64,000 nt of DNA. Origin: an uncultured Bacillota bacterium. GTDB lineage: Bacteria > Bacillota_I > Bacilli_A > Culicoidibacterales > ZOR0006. The stretch spans positions 109,874 through 173,873 of the forward strand of contig CAMFJD010000001.1 of the NCBI GenBank assembly GCA_945956935.1, in the 5' to 3' direction. Positions within the stretch are counted from its first letter, which is position 1, and every line of letters starts with the position of its first letter. Both the position numbers and the translations under genes were made by a program. The notes beneath the pieces were generated by a model. The model made no database searches. It was not told the origin of the DNA and saw nothing but the letters and a program-made list of their open reading frames with translations. Below, in pieces: positions 57,605 to 64,000 of the stretch.

Positions 57605-58894
57605 ATGCAAAATTATATGAATGAACATGTGATTCCAGCTATTATGAAATTTATGAGTTTAAAGGGGATTGTAGCATTAAAAGATGGATTGCTCTATACG
57701 ATGCCATTAACAATTGTTGGATCTGTGTTCTTATTGCTCGCAAATTTTCCAGTTGAAGCAGTGATTAATTGGTTAAATCAATACGGTTTAATTGATCCAT
57801 TAAATCAAGCCTATGGAGCAACATTTAATATTGTTGCACTTGTAGGAGTTATTACAATTACATATAAGTATGTGACAAATGAAGGATATGAAGGAATGAG
57901 TGCAGCAATTTTAGGACTCGTATCATTCATATTATTAACTGATTCTTTTGTTGTGAGTTCGGCGGGGGAAACAATTGGAAATGTTATCGATAAAACATGG
58001 ACTGCTGGACAAGGTATGATTGCCTCAATTTTAATAGGTTTGATTGTAGGATGGGTCTATTCATGGTTTATGAAAAAAGATATTCGGATTACAATGCCAG
58101 AAGGTGTTCCACAAGGAGTTGCAAATGCATTTACTGCATTGATTCCAAGCTTTGTCATTATTACCGGAGCAACACTTGTTTATATTTTCTTCAAATTTGC
58201 ACTTTCAACAACTTTTATTGAATCAATTTATTCATTTATTCAAATTCCATTCCAAGGATTAACGGATTCATTAGCTGGTGTTATTGTTATGGGGTTTGCA
58301 GTGCCTTTCTTATGGTTCTTTGGTATTCATGGTTCAACGTTAGTAGGTGGATTAATGGGGCCGATTTTAACAGCAAATTCATTAGCTAATCAAGCGATTC
58401 TTGATTCAGGCCTAGCACTAACAATTGAAAATGGTGGACGTATAGTGACACAACAATTTTTAGATCAGTTTATGACAGTCACAGGTGCAGGAATGACAAT
58501 TGGTCTTGTTGTCTATTTGATTTTCTTCGCGAAATCAACACAATGCAAACAGTTAGGGAAATTAGGTGGAGTTCCAAGTGTGTTCAATATCAATGAGCCA
58601 ATTTTATTTGGAACGCCAATTGTCATGAATCCATTCTTAGCAATTCCATTTATTGGAATGCCGATTTTATCAGGATTAATTCTTTATTTTGCAATTTATA
58701 CTGGTTTGGTACCAATGTTTAGTGGGGTACTTGTCCCTTGGACAACACCACCGATTATTTCAGGATTTCTTGTAGGTGGATGGAAAATGGCTCTTTTACA
58801 AGCAGGGATTTTAATTTTATCATTCTTTGTATATTTACCATTTATTCGCAAAATGGATCGTATAAATTATAAAAATGAGCAAGTAGCAAAATAA
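57605..58894 (+). CDS. PTS lactose/cellobiose-family EIIC permease
   Basis: The 429-residue membrane protein has about ten hydrophobic segments. It has the CelB-type opening NEHVIPAIMKFMSLKGIVALKDGL, the central FLWFFGIHGSTLVGG motif and FNINEPILFGTPIVMNP. It forms the sugar channel that works with the EIIB encoded just upstream and probably the remote EIIA. It is the second EIIC of this family in the window, distinct from the one at 22956. The last gene of the operon, followed by a strong terminator. Substrate is probably a beta-glucoside, by family and by the linked GH1 gene. Confidence 0.94.
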   Translation: MQNYMNEHVIPAIMKFMSLKGIVALKDGLLYTMPLTIVGSVFLLLANFPVEAVINWLNQYGLIDPLNQAYGATFNIVALVGVITITYKYVTNEGYEGMSAAILGLVSFILLTDSFVVSSAGETIGNVIDKTWTAGQGMIASILIGLIVGWVYSWFMKKDIRITMPEGVPQGVANAFTALIPSFVIITGATLVYIFFKFALSTTFIESIYSFIQIPFQGLTDSLAGVIVMGFAVPFLWFFGIHGSTLVGGLMGPILTANSLANQAILDSGLALTIENGGRIVTQQFLDQFMTVTGAGMTIGLVVYLIFFAKSTQCKQLGKLGGVPSVFNINEPILFGTPIVMNPFLAIPFIGMPILSGLILYFAIYTGLVPMFSGVLVPWTTPPIISGFLVGGWKMALLQAGILILSFFVYLPFIRKMDRINYKNEQVAK

Positions 58895-58896
58895 CT

Positions 58897-58934
58897 AAAA
58901 AAAGCAAGTATGTGTACTTGCTTTTCATTTTTTT
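58897..58934 (+). terminator. Terminator of the GH1-EIIB-EIIC operon
   Basis: AAAAGCAAGTA (58900-58910) pairs with TACTTGCTTTT (58915-58925), TGTG loop, T-rich tail. Confidence 0.9.
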
Positions 58935-58954
58935 GAAACAGGAGTTGATATAGG

Positions 58955-59836
58955 GTGTATGTATGTCTTGATATAGGGGGATCATCTGTGAAAACGGCTG
59001 TAATGAGTGCAGATGGATCGCAGTTTTATTCGTTAGGATTATTGCCAACTTGTGATGATTTTCAGTCGTTTTTTAAACAAATATGTGTATGTATTGAAAA
59101 GGCAATGAATATATATAAAATTCAGGGGATTGCTTTAAGTGCTCCAGGAGCGGTAGATTGGGAAACAGGAGTGATTCATGGGACGAGTGCATTAGCATAC
59201 ATTCATGGCCCAAATTTGAAAGAACTATTATTTGATAAATTTCAATTACCTGTTAGTATTGAAAATGATGCGAATTGTGCAGCATTAGGTGAAGTATTCT
59301 TTGGTGAAAATACTGAAATTCGTGATCTTGCATTTGTTGTATGTGGGACTGGAATCGGTGGAGCGATAATAAAAAATCGTGAAATTCATCGTGGAATACA
59401 TTTGCATGGTGGTGAGTTTGGGTATTTAATTATGAACCCATTAACTTTTCAAACATGGAGTGAAGTTGGAACAACGAGAACACTTGTCGAAGAAGTTAGA
59501 AATCATTACGGTGATCAATCAATCGATGGAAAGGAAGTATTTGCTCGTTCAAAATTAGGGGATGAAATATGTCAAAAAGCAATTGATACTTTTTATACGT
59601 TTATGGCAATTGGCATACTGAATGTACAGTATGCATATGATCCAGAATATATTTTGGTGAGTGGTGCAATTAGTCAACAAGGCGATTTTGTTTATCAAAT
59701 TAATCAGAAAATAGCAACAATTATGGAGCGTAATTCAGCTTGGACTATTGTGCCAAAAATTATGAAATGTACACATGGAAAAGATGCAAATTTGTATGGT
59801 GCATTAGCTCAACACTTGAATGAATATTGCGATTAA
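58955..59836 (+). CDS. ROK-family sugar kinase, possible beta-glucoside kinase
   Basis: ROK kinases phosphorylate glucose, fructose, N-acetylhexosamines or beta-glucosides with ATP. The 293-residue protein has the ATP motif LDIGGSSVKTAVM, ALSAPGAVD, the catalytic END in SIENDANCAALGE, and VCGTGIGGAII. The usual zinc motif with three cysteines is absent, as in BglK-like members; a conserved HGGEFGYL remains. The start is the GTG at 58955 with GGAG ten bases upstream; no in-frame ATG lies near. Its position after the beta-glucoside PTS genes suggests a role with their products, but substrate is not proven by sequence. Confidence 0.85.
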   Translation: MYVCLDIGGSSVKTAVMSADGSQFYSLGLLPTCDDFQSFFKQICVCIEKAMNIYKIQGIALSAPGAVDWETGVIHGTSALAYIHGPNLKELLFDKFQLPVSIENDANCAALGEVFFGENTEIRDLAFVVCGTGIGGAIIKNREIHRGIHLHGGEFGYLIMNPLTFQTWSEVGTTRTLVEEVRNHYGDQSIDGKEVFARSKLGDEICQKAIDTFYTFMAIGILNVQYAYDPEYILVSGAISQQGDFVYQINQKIATIMERNSAWTIVPKIMKCTHGKDANLYGALAQHLNEYCD

Positions 59837-60011
59837 GAAAGTGAAAGGTAAGTTTTTTCACTAATTTACCAAGAAAAAATAATGTAAGCAATCAAATAAA
59901 CCTAGCATTATTTTGTGAAAAAGTTATTCACTTCAAAATATGATTGTTTAATTAGAAAACAATTAAACACTTTACAAAAGATAGGTGATATGATTAAATA
60001 CATATAAAGTG

Positions 60012-60174
60012 TAAATAGAGGCGCTTGTAACAAGAGTAGAGAAGCAGAGGAGAACCACTCCAATGAAGCTGATTAAAAGGGTTACGAGCCGAAATGCGAA
60101 TTGTGGTAATATTCGTGTTGGTAATTTGGATAAGATCCACTTTACTCCTACAGAAATGTAGAGGTGCTATTTTC
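60012..60174 (+). promoter_or_regulatory. Lysine riboswitch (L-box)
   Basis: P1 pairs AAATAG near 60013 with CTATTT near 60167, with the conserved junction blocks AGAGGCGC, CAAGAGTA, AAAGGGTTACGAGCCGAA and GAGGTGCTAT in L-box order. It precedes an amino-acid ABC importer and an attenuator, so lysine should reduce expression of its own uptake genes. Confidence 0.85.
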
Positions 60175-60229
60175 TTAATAATTGGACGCTATCACTACTG
60201 TTTTGAGTAGTTGATTCAACTTATTAACG

Positions 60230-60268
60230 AAACTCGAGTACCGCTATTATGCAACTCGAGTTTTTTTG
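60230..60268 (+). terminator. Attenuator terminator of the lysine riboswitch
   Basis: AAACTCGAG (60230-60238) pairs with CTCGAGTTT (60255-60263), then seven T residues, between the aptamer and the first gene. An ACTACT/AGTAGT hairpin (60195-60212) upstream may be part of the switch. Confidence 0.87.
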
Positions 60269-60322
60269 TTAAGGAAGCTGATATTTACACGAAGAGAAAT
60301 CAACGAAAAGAGGAACAGAAAA

Positions 60323-61150
60323 ATGAAAAAAACAGTAGGAACACTTTTAGTAACAGTAGGCTTATTAACAGGATGTGGAACAGTGACGAATGATGATGCG
60401 ACGACTTTAAAAGTTGGTATGGAATGCGACTATGCGCCACATAACTGGACAACAACGCAAGCAAAAGCAACGGATTCATCATATCCAATTAATGGTTCTG
60501 ATGCGTTATGCGATGGATATGATGTGATGATTGCTCAGCGTATTGCTGAAGAAATGAATCGCGAGCTTATCATTTATAAAATTACATGGGATGGATTAAT
60601 TCCTTCACTTCAAAGTCAACAAATTGATGCAGTGATTGCAGGAATGAGCCCAACAGAAAAAAGAAAAGAAACAATTGATTTTACAGATAGCTATTATAAT
60701 GATGATTCAAACCAATATATGGTTGTAAATAAAAATTCAGAATATGCGAGCGCAGCACAATTATCAGATTTTAGTGGTGCAAAAATTTCAGCACAATTGG
60801 GAACATTACAAGTTGACTATATTGATCAAATTGCCAATGTACAGGCCATTGCACCGATGGATAACTATACGACATTAATGCAAGCAACAGCAAGTGGGAC
60901 AATTGATGGATATATTGCAGAGGAAATGGTTGCGTACGAACAGGCAGCAGCGAATGATAATTTAGTCGTTGTTGAATTAGTGAACAATGAAAATGGATTT
61001 ACTGTACGAGAAGATGAAACAACGGTATCAATTGGAATTCGTAAAGGTAATACAGAATTGCAAGAAGCTTTAAATGCAGCGCTAGCAAATATTAGTACAG
61101 ATGAACGTAAAGTTCTGATGGAAGAAGCAACACAGATGGCGGGTGAATAA
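60323..61150 (+). CDS. Amino-acid ABC transporter substrate-binding lipoprotein, probably lysine
   Basis: This extracellular lipoprotein captures the amino acid for the importer. The 275-residue protein has a lipoprotein signal MKKTVGTLLVTVGLLTGC with the lipid-bound Cys18, then a family-3 solute-binding domain opening LKVGMECDYAPHNWT, with a typical DYDVMIAQRIAEEM-like segment (GYDVMIAQRIAEEM) and IDAVIAGMSPTEKRKETIDFTDSYY. The ATG at 60323 follows AGAGGA and starts the signal peptide; the longer frame from 60266 does not. The lysine riboswitch upstream points to lysine as the substrate. The permease follows with no gap. Confidence 0.92.
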   Translation: MKKTVGTLLVTVGLLTGCGTVTNDDATTLKVGMECDYAPHNWTTTQAKATDSSYPINGSDALCDGYDVMIAQRIAEEMNRELIIYKITWDGLIPSLQSQQIDAVIAGMSPTEKRKETIDFTDSYYNDDSNQYMVVNKNSEYASAAQLSDFSGAKISAQLGTLQVDYIDQIANVQAIAPMDNYTTLMQATASGTIDGYIAEEMVAYEQAAANDNLVVVELVNNENGFTVREDETTVSIGIRKGNTELQEALNAALANISTDERKVLMEEATQMAGE

Positions 61151-61151
61151 T

Positions 61152-61880
61152 ATGTGGGATTTATTTATTGATTACCTTCCACTCTTTATTGAGGGGATTA
61201 AGGTGACACTGTTTTTAGCTATTGCAGGGACATTTTTCGGTGTGCTCATCGGTGCAATTTTAGCGTTTATGCGTACACAAACAGTTCATTTTACGGATGG
61301 AGTGATTGTAAAAGTTATCAAAACGGTAATACGTTGGATAGCTGTTATCTATATTGATATTATTCGTGGGACCCCAATGATTGTTCAAGCAAGTTTGTTT
61401 TATTATGGGCTTGTATCAGGCTTTATGCCACCACTTATTGCAGGATTGGTGATCATTTCATTCAATACAGCAGCATATATTGCTGAAATTATTCGTAGTG
61501 GAATAAACGCACTCGATTCAGGACAAATGGAAGCAGCGAAGAGTCTAGGATTAACCGAAGGGCAAGCAATGATTCATGTTATTTTGCCACAAGTTATGAA
61601 AAATTCACTACCAGCATTATTAAATGAATTAATTGTTAATGTAAAAGATTCGGCAGTGTTAAGTGTTATTCAAGTAACAGAATTATTCTACAGTTCAAAA
61701 TCGGCAGCTTCATCGTCGTATCAAGTGTTAGAAAGCTATATGATTGCTGCTATTATCTATTTGATTTTGACATTAATTTTATCAAGAGGTGTGAGTTACA
61801 TTGTGAATCGCACAACGAAAAAACCAGGTCGGCAAGTGACATTACCGGTGTCGCAAACAGTAGAAGAGGCGGGGGTCTAA
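61152..61880 (+). CDS. Amino-acid ABC transporter permease
   Basis: The permease forms the membrane channel, probably as a dimer. The 242-residue protein has about five hydrophobic helices. It has the HisMQ-family opening [39 protein letters not shown] and the EAA loop [22 protein letters not shown], which contacts the ATPase. ATG 61152 lies one base after the upstream stop; an in-frame GTG at 61143 would overlap it by eight bases. No second permease gene is present, so it probably acts as a homodimer. Confidence 0.92.
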   Translation: MWDLFIDYLPLFIEGIKVTLFLAIAGTFFGVLIGAILAFMRTQTVHFTDGVIVKVIKTVIRWIAVIYIDIIRGTPMIVQASLFYYGLVSGFMPPLIAGLVIISFNTAAYIAEIIRSGINALDSGQMEAAKSLGLTEGQAMIHVILPQVMKNSLPALLNELIVNVKDSAVLSVIQVTELFYSSKSAASSSYQVLESYMIAAIIYLILTLILSRGVSYIVNRTTKKPGRQVTLPVSQTVEEAGV

Positions 61881-61881
61881 G

Positions 61882-62625
61882 ATGAGTATTCGTGTGAAAA
61901 ATTTAACAAAAAGCTTTGGAGAACATCGGGTTCTCACAGGAATCGATCTTGAAATTCAAAAAGGAGAAGTTGTTTGTATTATTGGAGCCAGTGGAAGTGG
62001 AAAATCAACATTGTTGAGGTGTTTAAATTTGTTAGAACAGCCAAGTAGTGGAGATATTTATATCGATGATGAAAATCTGACTGATCAAAGTATTCAACCT
62101 GAAAAAATTCGTAAACGATTGGGTATGGTATTTCAACATTTTAATTTATTTGATAATTTAAATGTCCTTGATAATTGCACAATGGCACCTAAATTAATCC
62201 ACAAAGAAAACAAAGAGGTAGCAGAGGCTCGAGCATTAGATTTATTAAAGAAAGTTGGTCTAGAAGCATTTTCACAACAACATGTAGCTAATTTAAGTGG
62301 TGGACAAAAACAGCGAGTAGCTATTGCTCGTGCGCTTACAATGAATCCAGATTATATGTTGTTTGATGAGCCAACAAGTGCATTAGACCCAGAAGTTGTG
62401 GGTGATGTATTGAATGTAATGCGTGATTTGGCACAAGAAGGTTTAACAATGGTTATTGTGACACATGAAATGCAATTTGCGAGACATGTAGCTGATCGGG
62501 TTCTGTTTATGGATGGTGGGAAAATTTTAGAACAGGGAACACCGGAACAAATTTTTGAGCATCCACAACAACAGCGAACAAAAGAATTTTTACGGCGGGT
62601 GACAACATGGACAGATGCCAATTAA
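61882..62625 (+). CDS. Amino-acid ABC transporter ATP-binding protein
   Basis: This ATPase drives the importer. The 247-residue protein has the Walker A loop [15 protein letters not shown], the Q-loop region [18 protein letters not shown], the signature [15 protein letters not shown], Walker [13 protein letters not shown] and the H-loop THEM. It matches the GlnQ/HisP type for polar amino acids. It starts one base after the permease stop, and its last 19 bases overlap the start of the M20 peptidase gene, implying coupled expression of transport and peptide cleavage. Confidence 0.96.
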   Translation: MSIRVKNLTKSFGEHRVLTGIDLEIQKGEVVCIIGASGSGKSTLLRCLNLLEQPSSGDIYIDDENLTDQSIQPEKIRKRLGMVFQHFNLFDNLNVLDNCTMAPKLIHKENKEVAEARALDLLKKVGLEAFSQQHVANLSGGQKQRVAIARALTMNPDYMLFDEPTSALDPEVVGDVLNVMRDLAQEGLTMVIVTHEMQFARHVADRVLFMDGGKILEQGTPEQIFEHPQQQRTKEFLRRVTTWTDAN

Positions 62626-63923
62626 TTGCTGATGCACAACATATTTTGGAATATCCATCGGTTTTTGATGATAGTGATCAAATGTATCCATTTGGCAAAA
62701 GTAATTATGAGTGTTTGGTCGCTTTTTGTGAATTATGTGAACAAGCAGGGTTGCGAGTCCATTTAGATGAATCCAAAAAATTTGCTTTTGCTGATACAAC
62801 GGGAACGATTGAATATGGGGTATTAGGACATTTAGATGTTGTTGATACAGGTGAGCGAAAGCATTGGAATTTTGATCCGTTTGGAGCAGTGATTGCCGAT
62901 AATAAATTATATGGACGTGGTGCGCAAGATATGAAAGTGCCAATGGTGATTATTCTACATGTATTAAAGGATTTAATTGCTGAAGGACATACGTTCAACA
63001 AGGGTATTCGATTTATTATTGGTAGTGATGAAGAGTGTGGCTTTGAATGCATGCATGAATATGCACGAAAATTTTCGTTTCCACCATCTGGATTTACACC
63101 TGATGGTGAATTTGGGATTGGTAATATTGAAACGAGTTTAATTGAGTATGATGTGTATGATGATGAAATTGTTGATTTTGAAGTTTGGGGTGGTGTAGGG
63201 TATAATACTGTACCTGATGTTGCATATTACAGGGGAGCAAGAATTGAAGAAGTATGCCGGTTATTAGCACATTTAGATGTTGAATATACAGTTGAAAAAG
63301 ATATATTGCAAGTTTTTGGTAAAGCAGTGCATGTTTGTGAAATAGAATGTGGGAAAAATGCTATACAATATCTTGCCTATGCATTAGTCGCTGCTGGGAT
63401 TCGTTGTCGGATGCTTGATTATATTACAAATGGGTTTGCATTGACAACAAATAGCGAACCAATTAATGGAGAAGTCAGTGATAAGTTTTGTGGACCACTT
63501 GCAACAAATATTGGTATCATTCAAATTGAAAAAGGAAAGCAACGTACTGCTATTGATATGAGAATTCCTATTTTAACTGATCAACAGCTGTTGTTGCAAT
63601 TACATGAAAGTTATGCGAAACAATATGGTTTAGAATTTAGTGTGTTCTTTAACGATCGCAAAATATATGTCGATCCACAATTGAAATTCATGAAAACACT
63701 TAAATCAACATATGAAACAATTACGAACTATCCATGCCAATTTTTGGCATCACGTGGAGGATCATATGCAAAAGTTGCACCGAATTATGTGAGTTTTGGT
63801 GCACTCATCAGTGATTACGGTGAAATATCAACAGTTCATCGTATTGATGAATATTATGACCTTCAATATCTTGACATTACCTATCAAATATACTATCAAA
63901 CACTAAAAAACCTGAGTGCCTGA
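62607..63923 (+). CDS. M20-family metallopeptidase, PepV-like
   Basis: The 438-residue protein has M20 motifs in order: the zinc His in [15 protein letters not shown], bridging Asp in [12 protein letters not shown], the catalytic Glu pair in [12 protein letters not shown] and the late [10 protein letters not shown]. It resembles PepV but differs at [10 protein letters not shown] (PepV has GRGTSDDKGP), which may alter substrate choice. It overlaps the ATPase gene by 19 bases and is the last gene of the lysine-riboswitch operon. It could release lysine from lysine-containing peptides or act on N-acyl lysine derivatives; both are inference. No terminator is seen before the window end. Confidence 0.85.
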   Translation: MDRCQLIADAQHILEYPSVFDDSDQMYPFGKSNYECLVAFCELCEQAGLRVHLDESKKFAFADTTGTIEYGVLGHLDVVDTGERKHWNFDPFGAVIADNKLYGRGAQDMKVPMVIILHVLKDLIAEGHTFNKGIRFIIGSDEECGFECMHEYARKFSFPPSGFTPDGEFGIGNIETSLIEYDVYDDEIVDFEVWGGVGYNTVPDVAYYRGARIEEVCRLLAHLDVEYTVEKDILQVFGKAVHVCEIECGKNAIQYLAYALVAAGIRCRMLDYITNGFALTTNSEPINGEVSDKFCGPLATNIGIIQIEKGKQRTAIDMRIPILTDQQLLLQLHESYAKQYGLEFSVFFNDRKIYVDPQLKFMKTLKSTYETITNYPCQFLASRGGSYAKVAPNYVSFGALISDYGEISTVHRIDEYYDLQYLDITYQIYYQTLKNLSA

Positions 63924-64000
63924 CACCGATTCCAAAAACAAAGAATATAGTTGGCAGCAAGACGATATAAAAATAAGCGACGAAAATCAGGTGGCTGAGA
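63924..64000. other. Window tail
   Basis: The last 77 bases follow the M20 stop; no feature can be supported here. Confidence 0.5.

Larger units (their letters stand above)
59837..60322. other. ROK gene to lysine ABC operon intergenic region
   Basis: The 486-base stretch holds a possible ROK terminator (AAAATAATG with CATTATTTT, about 59876-59914, weak T run), a promoter candidate TTTACA (59971-59976) with TTAAAT 17 bases on (59994-59999), the lysine riboswitch and its attenuator. No small gene is convincing. Confidence 0.55.

Overview
The window is AT-rich chromosomal DNA of a low-GC Gram-positive bacterium (Bacillota). Supporting signs are strong AGGAGG ribosome sites, intrinsic terminators after most operons, SAM-I, FMN and lysine riboswitches, MurT/GatD, MutS2, PepV, an Arl-like two-component system, CcpA-type cre boxes and a very large PTS/glycosidase repertoire. 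The gene set would suit an Erysipelotrichia- or Culicoidibacter-like gut lineage, but the genus cannot be fixed from the sequence alone. No rRNA, tRNA, CRISPR array, insertion sequence or phage gene was seen.

Region 1 (1-22.5 kb) is mainly housekeeping: a partial acidic protein, mutS2, trxA, an RsuA/RluB pseudouridine synthase, a metallo-beta-lactamase-fold protein with substituted metal ligands, a CDF cation exporter, an ArlRS-like two-component system, an overlapping operon MFS exporter-ArAE protein-murT-gatD, pepV, ribU behind an FMN riboswitch, a DUF3800 protein with a resolvase-like N-terminus, yidD, a CzrA/CadC-like metal sensor, a CdaR-type regulator, a ZIP transporter and metK behind a SAM-I riboswitch.

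Region 2 (22.9-37.2 kb) is a set of sugar modules. It holds a lactose/cellobiose-type EIIC, two paralogous RpiR regulators, DUF3284, an EIIB on the opposite strand, a GH4 6-phospho-glucosidase, the nagA/nagB/nagR set with shared palindromic operators, an RpiR-MupG (GH170) pair, an OYE-type flavoenzyme with an HxlR regulator, and a stand-alone EIIA. The EIIA, EIIB and EIIC domains are scattered here rather than joined in one operon.

Region 3 (37.2-45.9 kb) is one long beta-glucuronide/hexuronate operon: uidA, a GPH symporter, SDR-type uxuB, kdgA, kdgK, uxuA and uxaC. Together they hydrolyse glucuronides, import them, and convert glucuronate through fructuronate, mannonate and KDG to pyruvate and glyceraldehyde-3-phosphate. 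Its leader carries a promoter with a cre box and two successive BglG/LicT-type antiterminator (RAT) hairpins, each overlapping an intrinsic terminator.

Region 4 (45.9-59.9 kb) is a beta-glucoside cluster. It holds a LicT-type antiterminator whose own leader has a third RAT, an EIIBCA, tandem GH1 enzymes with a degenerate fourth RAT-like hairpin between them, a ChbG deacetylase, a divergent GH1 enzyme, an RpiR regulator, a GH1-EIIB-EIIC operon with a cre box, and a ROK kinase. The shared RATs suggest that one antiterminator controls beta-glucoside and beta-glucuronide use together. Region 5 (60-63.9 kb) is a lysine-riboswitch-controlled ABC amino-acid importer with an M20 peptidase overlapping its ATPase gene.
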